Origin: Methanosarcinaceae archaeon
GTDB taxonomy: Archaea > Halobacteriota > Methanosarcinia > Methanosarcinales > Methanosarcinaceae
Direction: 5' to 3'
NCBI GenBank assembly: GCA_016926455.1
Contig: JAFGOO010000042.1
Location: 1-6,003, forward strand
DNA length: 6,003 nucleotides
Each line of letters opens with the position of its first letter. Position 1 is the stretch's first letter. Positions 1 to 4,703 of this stretch are shown here, piece by piece. The position numbers were made by a program, and so were the translations under genes. Below the pieces are notes generated by a model that made no database searches, was not told where the DNA came from, and saw nothing but the letters and a program-made list of their open reading frames with translations.

Positions 1-506
1 ATCAGATGGCTCAGGACGTAATTAAGTGTCAGTATCAGTCGAATGCTGATGTATGAAAACATAGCTACAAAGAGCCCAATACACAGGTTAGTGAGATACT
101 GTCTGAATGCCATATTCTTACCAAATACGAACGTCAGCATATCTGATAAGGAGGGCATGAAACGCGAGATTAACACACCTGCAGCGCCGAGAAAAATATA
201 GATGATCATCAAGATAACAAATATCACAGCCGAATTCAGTTGCATGTCCTGGACAGCACCAATCTCAAAGGGATCATAAGTGAACGTAGCAACCGTGAAA
301 ATGGCGTTGGTCGTGCCAGCGTCAGTCACGTTTGCTCCACCAGAATTGATACCTACACCAAGCTCGTACATATCGTCTGCAATACCGTACAGGAACGAAT
401 CAATTCCTTTGTGAACCATATCGGCACCTGTATCCACTGGACTTACCTCTGCAGATGCAATACCCAAGGACAGGGTTAACAGTATTATCAATAATAAAAG
501 TTTCAA
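1..506 (-). CDS. Polytopic membrane protein with signal peptide, partial (runs off the window start)
   Basis: Reading the minus strand from a TTG at 506 gives at least 168 residues, open to the window edge. Residues 1-19 form a signal peptide (Lys2, a leucine-rich core, then an AXA-type end before Glu20). Residues about 20-90 would be an exported domain with one sequon (Asn59-Val-Thr). Membrane helices follow at about 92-113 and 138-160, and more may lie outside the window. The TTG start is chosen because it overlaps the upstream stop as TTGA and has a GGAG-type Shine-Dalgarno (AAGGAGTG) a few bases before it. No ATG start fits: the first in-frame ATG (codon 30) would remove the signal peptide. 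It is the third gene of the minus-strand envelope operon. An exported N-terminus followed by several helices next to a pilin-like protein recalls VirB6/TrbL/CedA-type channel proteins, but that is inference from shape only, not from a recognised motif. Confidence 0.8.
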   Translation of the reverse strand, partial: MKLLLLIILLTLSLGIASAEVSPVDTGADMVHKGIDSFLYGIADDMYELGVGINSGGANVTDAGTTNAIFTVATFTYDPFEIGAVQDMQLNSAVIFVILMIIYIFLGAAGVLISRFMPSLSDMLTFVFGKNMAFRQYLTNLCIGLFVAMFSYISIRLILTLNYVLSHL

Positions 507-1462
507 AATCTGACACTCCTTATAATTAAAGCTGAAGCTGTTAACATGATAATTGGAATACCAAACACGATTAGTGTAACTGGATGAAACGGGTTGCCGG
601 GATCACACTCAACTGTGGTTACATTGAATTCGTTCATCTCAAGAGTCTCGTATGGTCCCACAGCATGTACTGATAGTAGCGACATATTGAGTGGAGATTC
701 GGAGATCACTATCATATCTTCACGATGAGAACATAGTTCTCCGTCAGTAATTTCCCAGTGTTCAATTCCAGTCAGGTTGACGTATTCAGCACCTGATGTT
801 TTGTTTTCCACAACACCATACATGAGATGCCGTACAATTTCACTGTCATTGTACCGCACAATAACACGATAGACGTTCTCCAGTGTCGGAAACATCATTA
901 TGGAATGTGGGTTTACAGTGTTGTTATACTGAACAACCTCGATTATCCCCGGGTCTGGCATGGTGTAGATGGCAGGCAGTGGAGCCGAATCTACAAACGT
1001 CCCGGTATCAGTGAAATAATCTTTATCAATCCAATGGAACGTTTGTCCAGATGCGGATGTACCGGTTCGCATAGTAGAGTGATGCCAATCAAGCTTTGCA
1101 GTTACTGTTACCACAACATCTGTATCATTCTGGTTAATTTCTACAGTGGATGTCAGTAGATCTATATTATCATTGAATCTCATTGTCCCAGGACTGATAT
1201 CATAATTGAAAACTGGAACCGGTGTTCTGTTCACATATTCAGTCCCATTCAATACAGTTGTGTTTTCAAACCCAATGATATCAACCCACCCAATCATCCT
1301 ACCGATAGTTATGGGTTCTACTGTGGACGTACCATTTGATGATATGTTCGACCAGTTGCCATCAAAATATCTCTGGTCAAGCACAGCAAACATACCATCA
1401 TAGGCAGACACAGGAAACATAAACATTGTAAGAACCAGGATGAAGCACAAATACAGTCTCAT
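503..1462 (-). CDS. Predicted heavily N-glycosylated surface protein, signal peptide plus C-terminal membrane anchor
   Basis: A 319-aa protein of a family I do not recognise. Residues 1-20 are a clean signal peptide (MRLYLCF... ending VSA before Tyr). Residues 295-314 are a single hydrophobic helix followed by a short basic tail (RSVRF), the layout of a type I surface protein. The ectodomain carries 13 N-X-S/T sequons by my count, three of them within about ten residues near the N-terminus (NWS, NIS, NGT). It has only two cysteines, Cys244 and Cys286, a possible disulphide. The frame also opens earlier at a TTG (1495), but that would bury the signal peptide behind 11 polar residues and overlap the previous gene by 26 bp, so ATG 1462 is preferred. 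It lies 7 bp after the pilin-like gene, and its stop overlaps the start of the polytopic gene, so all three should be co-transcribed and coupled. Plausible roles are a virion spike, an adhesin, or a surface part of a transfer or secretion complex. Confidence 0.87.
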   Translation of the reverse strand: MRLYLCFILVLTMFMFPVSAYDGMFAVLDQRYFDGNWSNISSNGTSTVEPITIGRMIGWVDIIGFENTTVLNGTEYVNRTPVPVFNYDISPGTMRFNDNIDLLTSTVEINQNDTDVVVTVTAKLDWHHSTMRTGTSASGQTFHWIDKDYFTDTGTFVDSAPLPAIYTMPDPGIIEVVQYNNTVNPHSIMMFPTLENVYRVIVRYNDSEIVRHLMYGVVENKTSGAEYVNLTGIEHWEITDGELCSHREDMIVISESPLNMSLLSVHAVGPYETLEMNEFNVTTVECDPGNPFHPVTLIVFGIPIIMLTASALIIRSVRF

Positions 1463-1469
1463 TATGTCA

Positions 1470-1823
1470 TTATGATAACAGGAACGTGTTGACAACGTAC
1501 AGGAAGAGTAACATCGAGATTGCTACAAGGGATACAATCACAACGACAAACACAACACCCTGCATACCCTGCTGTCTCATAGTTGCGCTTTTTATGGCCG
1601 CACCGGTCTGTGCCGCAGAACCACTGAGTACCAGACCCATGAATGATACGACCAGAAATGCGCCTATACACAACCCGACAATCCATTTGACGGGATCTTC
1701 TACTGGTTCAATAGCGTTCACCGGATCTCCAGCTATATCATCAATGGAAAAGCTGGCAGCACACCCTGGCACTATAGTCAGTATCGATACAAAAAATATT
1801 ATAAATAATATTGTATATCTCAT
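1470..1823 (-). CDS. Small exported protein with two membrane helices, pilin-like or membrane-virion-protein-like
   Basis: A 117-aa protein. Residues 1-23 are a signal peptide (Arg2, a long hydrophobic stretch, then PGCAAS). The VPGC at 18-21 is lipobox-like but has proline at -2, so signal peptidase I cleavage near Ala23 is equally possible. A short acidic, proline-containing segment (28-44) follows. Then come two hydrophobic helices (47-66 and 90-111) joined by a small polar loop rich in Gly/Ala/Ser/Gln with Lys78 and Arg83. A leader plus a helical hairpin with a short basic loop is the architecture of VirB2/TrbC/CedA1-type conjugative pilins, and also of major coat proteins of several membrane-containing archaeal viruses. 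I see no motif that decides between them. It is the first gene of the minus-strand operon. Its ATG is 24 bp from a TTTATATA box, which suggests leaderless translation, and no Shine-Dalgarno is visible. Confidence 0.85.
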   Translation of the reverse strand: MRYTILFIIFFVSILTIVPGCAASFSIDDIAGDPVNAIEPVEDPVKWIVGLCIGAFLVVSFMGLVLSGSAAQTGAAIKSATMRQQGMQGVVFVVVIVSLVAISMLLFLYVVNTFLLS

Positions 1824-1846
1824 AATTAATCAAAAGAATATATAGA

Positions 1847-1854
1847 TATATAAA
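1847..1854 (-). promoter_or_regulatory. Archaeal TATA box for the envelope operon
   Basis: On the minus strand this reads TTTATATA, a good match to the archaeal box A. Its centre lies about 27 bp upstream of the ATG at 1823, the usual box-to-start distance for a leaderless archaeal transcript. No ribosome binding site precedes the ATG, which agrees. The box sits beside the first copy of the 40-bp-spaced repeat, so a protein bound to that repeat could affect TBP/TFB binding. Confidence 0.6.
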
Positions 1855-1856
1855 CT

Positions 1857-1923
1857 TTTTCTACATACATAAAATTAATAAACAAATGTATATATCTTTT
1901 CTATATGCATAAAATTAATAAAC
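1857..1923. repeat. Two direct repeat units in the divergent promoter region, 40-bp period
   Basis: The 27-bp stretch at 1857-1883 recurs at 1897-1923 with 25 of 27 bases identical; the differences are c/t at 1864/1904 and a/g at 1867/1907. Each unit begins TTTTCTA and ends AAAATTAATAAAC. The 40-bp offset is close to four helical turns, which places both units on the same DNA face. They lie between two divergently transcribed operons. The likely role is paired binding sites for a regulator, or duplicated TATA-like elements: the second copy's TTAATAAA lies about 27 bp before the ATG at 1945. An iteron function is possible but two units are few. Confidence 0.65.
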
Positions 1924-1944
1924 TAATAAAACCAGTTTTAAAAA

Positions 1945-2130
1945 ATGGAACAAAATAAAGATCCTGATAATATCTTTAAAGCCGCGTGCAGAATGCACTC
2001 TGGAGCGAATGGTGGAGCCACCATTTACCTCAAATCTGAGATCGCAGAACCAATAACAAAAGTATTCCCTATCAAGAAGGATCTCCTCGTTGAGTTCGAT
2101 GGAGAAAAAATAACCATATCAAAATTATGA
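1945..2130 (+). CDS. 61-aa small cytosolic protein of unknown function
   Basis: No signal peptide or membrane segment. The N-terminal third is polar and probably helical (EQNKDPDNIFKAACRMH). A Gly-rich turn (SGANGG) leads to short predicted beta strands, ending in a hydrophobic-alternating stretch around LLVEFDGEKITIS. The C-terminal half loosely resembles small swapped-hairpin or AbrB-like beta folds, but no diagnostic residues are visible, so no function is given. Its stop codon overlaps the ATG of the lipoprotein gene (ATGA), which indicates translational coupling and co-regulation. No Shine-Dalgarno precedes the ATG, and the TTAATAAA at 1915-1922 could support leaderless initiation. Coding reality is supported by the coupling and the position just after a promoter region. 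Confidence 0.7.
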   Translation: MEQNKDPDNIFKAACRMHSGANGGATIYLKSEIAEPITKVFPIKKDLLVEFDGEKITISKL

Positions 2131-2411
2131 TCGTGCGAACAATTATACTAGCTATTTTTGTAATCCTGTGTATATTGACTAGCGGATGTGTCTTGCAGCC
2201 TACCGAAGAACAGTATAAGCATAATGAGTCAATTATGACTCTATATCCAGATGGTACGTACTTCGTTGATCAGGAAGATGCGTTTAGTGGTACATATATA
2301 AAGAGAGATAACCGTGTGGAGCTCGAAATCCCATTCGGTATCATCGTAATGCGCGAAATGGAGAATGGCAATCTGGTAGATCCTGACGGTGACGTGTGGG
2401 TTAAAGTATAA
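2127..2411 (+). CDS. Small membrane-anchored lipoprotein (YPDGTY family)
   Basis: A 94-aa protein. Residues 1-20 are a hydrophobic signal peptide beginning MIVR, followed by a lipobox LTSGC with Cys21 as the lipidation site. The mature part (about 73 residues) is mostly predicted beta strands with turns: LYPDGTY at about 38-44, SGTYIKRDNRVELE, then EIPFGIIVM and a WVKV end. This pattern (a Pro-Asp-Gly-Thr-Tyr strand, then a Gly-x-Tyr and a non-polar strand) is that of small lipocalin-like or DUF5640-like archaeal and bacterial lipoproteins; assignment to that family is inference. It starts within the stop codon of the 61-aa gene, which supports the start. A diverged, decayed copy lies at 5647-5910. 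Many base differences between the copies are silent or conservative, which argues that this protein has been under selection. It would face outside the cytoplasmic membrane. Confidence 0.85.
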   Translation: MIVRTIILAIFVILCILTSGCVLQPTEEQYKHNESIMTLYPDGTYFVDQEDAFSGTYIKRDNRVELEIPFGIIVMREMENGNLVDPDGDVWVKV

Positions 2412-2425
2412 CTTATTTTATGTAG

Positions 2426-2760
2426 TTAATTCCAATCAAATGATGCTATTTCTTCACGCCAAGATGAATCATTTTGAGGATCATCGAGGTTCTCCGATTA
2501 TTATGCAGAGTAGGTTGTGAATTGCAGTCATGGTTCATTGAACCACGAACGACAACATCTTTGAACTGGTTGAAGTCTGAATATATGGTAGGCAGTGATA
2601 TGAAGGGACGTCATGGTAGAAATTCAAGAGTTCGAATCATATCCCTCGTATAATCTTTCGGGGAGATATATAACGTGAAAAATGGCAACGCAACTTATTT
2701 ACAATGTCAGTTTTCTTCTGAATGTCTATTAATTTGCACTGTGGACAACTTGATTTTTTT
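2426..2760 (-). pseudogene. Possible decayed coding remnant in a 456-bp gene-free stretch
   Basis: The stretch 2412-2867 has no intact gene. On the minus strand several short open pieces look protein-like but sit in different frames. One ends in ENLDDPQNDSSWREEIASF followed by DWN and a TAA at 2426-2428. Further upstream, a piece carries SPKDYTRDMIRTLEFLP before a stop, and another has a CPQC pair (SCPQCKLIDIQKK). Base composition here is also higher in GC than the AT-rich DNA right after 2750. I read this as a possible multiply frameshifted gene, conceivably an old transposase, but no motif names it. It could be chance open frames. Confidence 0.25.
2531..2545. repeat. Perfect 15-bp palindrome
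   Basis: TGGTTCA-T-TGAACCA: seven-base arms around one central base. It lies in the gene-free stretch and is not near a start codon, so no role can be assigned. Possible readings are a protein binding site or a scar of a lost element. Confidence 0.4.
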
Positions 2761-2812
2761 TATACTCGATGCTAACGGCAAAAAGTCAAAATAAAAACTT
2801 TTTTAAATCCTG

Positions 2813-2827
2813 TTAACTTTAAGTTAA
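2813..2827. promoter_or_regulatory. Perfect palindrome, candidate operator upstream of the broken gene at 2868
   Basis: TTAACTT-T-AAGTTAA: seven-base arms around one base, 40-55 bp before the start region of the next gene. A TATA-like TTTTTTAAAT lies just upstream (about 2800-2808). That would put the palindrome between box A and the expected transcription start, where archaeal repressors commonly bind. Function is inferred from position and symmetry only; in AT-rich DNA such palindromes arise more easily by chance. Confidence 0.4.
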
Positions 2828-2867
2828 ATAAAGAAATTTATGGGCAAATTTTAGGTGGCGGTTTAAG

Positions 2868-3552
2868 GTGGCATTGAAAACAGAACTGATTAAAATAAAA
2901 GAAAGTGGATTAGATGAAATAAATGACGTGATAAGACAAAAAATAGATGAATCATTAATAGATGAGTATCCTGCAACGGGAGTGCATCAATTTTATAGTG
3001 AGTCTTTTTTTTATAAAGACTATGGCTACAATATTGCAATAAATATGTTTTTTAACATCAAACGGTATGGAGAGGTATCTTGTTGCCAAGATTCATTATT
3101 TCTTGGCGTAACTCCATGTCAGGATACTATAGCTTCGTACAATGAAGCAAAAATACATTATCAACAATTTAATTTCCTTTGCTTTTCACAAAATATTGGT
3201 AAAAACAATGCTAGCGAGATAGTTGAGGAAACTCATTCAAAGGCAAGAAATCAAATTGATTATGTGTTAGAAAAGCAGAAATCCATTATTAGTGTAATGC
3301 AGAAAGTCAGAAGATAGTTTTTTACCGCAGATTTGGTATATACCTGACATAATAATACAAGATGACATAATAGACTATGAAGAAGGCGAAATTAATTATT
3401 TATTTGATGAACTTGCTGAAAAATAGTCAATAACAGACTTTAAAAAAGAAGAAGTTCGATCAATGATAAATAAAATTAGCAACAAAGTGGAAAAATCTAA
3501 ATTATTTTTTTGTAAATGGAGAATTGAAATTATTAATACAGTAAGAAAGTAA
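2868..3552 (+). pseudogene. Unknown gene broken by a frameshift and an in-frame amber codon
   Basis: The first piece (2868-3317, 149 aa) starts at GTG 2868 or, perhaps better, at TTG 2874, which has AAGGTGG just before it. It ends in TAG at 3315. Continuing in the +1 frame from about 3298, coding-like sequence runs on (SEDSFLPQIWYIPD..., YEEGEINYLFDELAEK), meets TAG at 3424-3426, then continues in the same frame (SITDFKKEEVRSMINK ... INTVRK) to TAA at 3550. The +1 frame has no ATG, GTG or TTG between 3298 and the amber codon, so it could not be started on its own, which supports one original gene of about 228 residues. The protein is soluble, Lys/Glu/Ile-rich, probably mostly helical, with a Cys-Cys pair in the middle (about 73-74). 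Family unknown. In pyrrolysine-using methanogens the amber codon could be read through, but the frameshift remains, so pseudogene is the main call. Confidence 0.6.
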
Positions 3553-3577
3553 GAATAAAAAATGGATGTGAGTGATA

Positions 3578-3703
3578 ATGTTTAAAATATTTTGTAGACA
3601 TAAATGGGTAAAGGTTGGTGGTCCTAGACAATATGGAAATGGAAAATTTAGTCAAAAGTACATATGTAAAAAATGCAATAAAAAGAAAACAATAATAGAT
3701 TAA
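3578..3703 (+). CDS. 41-aa zinc-ribbon-like small protein (phage DUF1660-like pattern)
   Basis: Reads MFKIFCRHKW ... then CKKCNKKK near the end. Four likely zinc ligands are Cys6, His8, Cys30 and Cys33 (C-x-H ... C-x2-C). A short Cys/His-Lys-Trp start and a later CxxC followed by lysines is the pattern of small prophage proteins such as DUF1660; that link is inference from memory of the pattern. The ATG is preceded by GAGTGAT, a partial match to the archaeal Shine-Dalgarno at suitable distance. It follows the broken gene by 25 bp and is convergent with the minus-strand gene ending at 3736. The charge is strongly basic, which fits nucleic-acid binding. Confidence 0.6.
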   Translation: MFKIFCRHKWVKVGGPRQYGNGKFSQKYICKKCNKKKTIID

Positions 3704-3735
3704 GTTATATCTTCTAAATGTCAGAGTTTGATTAA

Positions 3736-4344
3736 TTATCTATAATTCTCTACCAATATCTTCACCGCACCTTTTCCATAATTCAGCTTTTTTACGTGCT
3801 TGATTTTATTTTTTATTCTTTTCAGTGTACTCCTACCTTTAATCCCCATTTCCCGTGTGTCTTTAGGTTCTAAAGCAAGCACCCATTCATGAAAGCTCTT
3901 GAAATCAATATACTTCTCAATCCTATTGATCTCAAGCTCCTGCATTTCAACCTTATTGGCTTCCTTGCCGATATACACAAATCCTTTAGGCTTTAGGTGT
4001 CTCCTTTGTAAAACTCCAACATTCCCTTCAAACTTGGCTTCAGGATGGTCTATGTAATCAAGCAACACGTCACTTAATGGCTTCCAGTATGCCTTTCCTT
4101 GAAGTGTATCTCCTGTATTGTAATCTATGAACTCTTTCTCAATTGCTACCTGTGGATTCTTGTTGAACGGGGCAATGGGTTTAACCTTCTCTCCATCCCC
4201 ATTAACAGTTGCACCATTACCACCAAGCATAAAGTTGAAAGGTTTAATCTGCCTGTCAAATGTTTTCCCTTCATTCAGCTTCTTGAATCGTTTTAGGATA
4301 TTTCCTGTTGATACCGTAAGATTGGAGATAACTGCATAATTCAT
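3736..4344 (-). CDS. Basic 202-aa protein, conserved-looking but of unknown function
   Basis: No signal peptide or membrane helix. The middle (about 54-135) looks like a compact conserved domain: KPIAPFNKNPQ, IDYNTGDTLQGKAYWKPL, LLDYIDHPEAKFEG, GVLQRRHL and YIGKEANKVE. The C-terminus (about 160-190) is Lys/Arg-rich with a helix-turn-helix-like run (DTREMGIKGRSTLKRIKNKI), so DNA or RNA binding is plausible. I have the impression of related hypothetical proteins in other methanogens with the IDHPE...KFEG and YIGKEAN blocks but cannot name a function. ATG 4344 is taken as the start; a TTG directly before it (4347) is in frame. The frame stays open upstream to a TGA at 4387-4389 without ATG or GTG, and the DNA there overlaps the GC-rich tail of a truncated gene, so this could be the C-terminal part of a longer, disrupted protein. 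Confidence 0.7.
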   Translation of the reverse strand: MNYAVISNLTVSTGNILKRFKKLNEGKTFDRQIKPFNFMLGGNGATVNGDGEKVKPIAPFNKNPQVAIEKEFIDYNTGDTLQGKAYWKPLSDVLLDYIDHPEAKFEGNVGVLQRRHLKPKGFVYIGKEANKVEMQELEINRIEKYIDFKSFHEWVLALEPKDTREMGIKGRSTLKRIKNKIKHVKKLNYGKGAVKILVENYR

Positions 4345-4361
4345 CAACTTCGGGATATGCT

Positions 4362-4496
4362 TTACCCGTCCCCACTCTCCTCTCCCTCATCGTCATCGTT
4401 CCCCATCACTACCGCAATCCTCCTGATCACGCGGATGGCGGCGGCGCTTTCGGTGGTAATCTCGCCGGTGCGGATGAGGTCGCGGTAGTAGAGAGA
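4362..4496 (-). pseudogene. GC-rich C-terminal fragment of an unknown gene, cut by the MITE
   Basis: The minus strand encodes 44 residues, SLYYRDLIRTGEITTESAAA followed by IRVIRRIAVVMGNDDDEGEESGDG, then TAA. It has a convincing amphipathic-helix plus acidic-tail composition. The DNA is visibly GC-rich (about 60%) with G/C at third positions, unlike everything else in the window. There is no start codon except the late Met31, and coding character stops exactly where the inverted-repeat element begins, so the 5' part has been lost. The stop lies 17 bp before the ATG of the 202-aa gene. Both may once have been one operon, or one gene split by a frameshift in the overlap (4365-4389). Family not recognised. 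Confidence 0.55.
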
Positions 4497-4634
4497 CTGT
4501 CGGAAAAGTACCTGAAAAGCACTTAAGTTAAAACATTCAAAATTATTGTTTAAATTAAATCAGTATTCTACACCCTGTCAAGTTTAGGCATTAAAGCTGA
4601 AATAGCCAAAAACATGTCTTTTCCGACAGTTTCT
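4492..4634. mobile_element. MITE-like element with terminal inverted repeats
   Basis: The 13 bp at 4496-4508 (ACTGTCGGAAAAG) is the exact reverse complement of 4618-4630. With one mismatch the repeat extends to 17 bp (4492-4508 and 4618-4634, AGArACTGTCGGAAAAG). The roughly 143-bp unit between is AT-rich and has no gene. Size, terminal repeats and lack of coding capacity are those of a miniature inverted-repeat transposable element mobilised by a transposase encoded elsewhere. TA occurs at 4489-4490 and again at 4635-4636, a possible TA target duplication, but it is too short to be sure of. The left end abuts the truncated GC-rich gene fragment. Confidence 0.75.
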
Positions 4635-4670
4635 TAAAAATGCGACATTATACAATAAAAAAGTTCAGTT

Positions 4671-4680
4671 ACATATTTAT
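4671..4680 (+). promoter_or_regulatory. Possible TATA box for the 272-aa gene
   Basis: ACATATTTAT is centred about 28 bp before the ATG at 4704, which would give a leaderless transcript. No Shine-Dalgarno is visible before that ATG. A second AT-rich candidate (ATTATACAATAAA, about 4648-4660) would give a short leader. AT-rich surroundings make this weak evidence. Confidence 0.35.
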
Positions 4681-4703
4681 GTGGCAAACACTTTTCGAAT
4701 AAT

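Noticed and set aside
240..479. 79-residue plus-strand open frame
   Set aside because: It is antisense to the exported domain of the polytopic protein, whose signal peptide, Shine-Dalgarno and coupling make it the real gene.
827..1159. 110-residue plus-strand open frame
   Set aside because: It lies entirely inside the surface protein gene on the other strand, has no promoter or ribosome binding site, and is a shadow of the sequon-rich coding sequence.
1486..1845. 119-residue plus-strand open frame over the pilin-like gene
   Set aside because: The opposite strand has a signal peptide, two membrane helices, a TATA box and operon coupling; this frame has none of these.
1857..1923. CRISPR-like repeat
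   Set aside because: Only two units with a 13-bp gap, no spacer-length interval and no cas-like gene; a promoter repeat fits better.
2620..2650. GTTCGAATC near 2630-2640, resembling a tRNA T-loop and hence an attachment site
   Set aside because: The flanking bases do not form a T-stem (AAGAG against CATAT), no acceptor or anticodon arm can be drawn, and no second copy was seen in the window.
2754..2761. T8 run as a terminator of the 61-aa/lipoprotein operon
   Set aside because: It lies more than 340 bp after the lipoprotein stop in AT-rich DNA, so it is not tied to that transcript.
4240..4400. A third-frame minus-strand reading with MTMRERRVGTGKAYPEVDEL followed by a short tail
   Set aside because: It overlaps both the GC-rich fragment and the start of the 202-aa gene, is only about 40 codons long and has no independent support.
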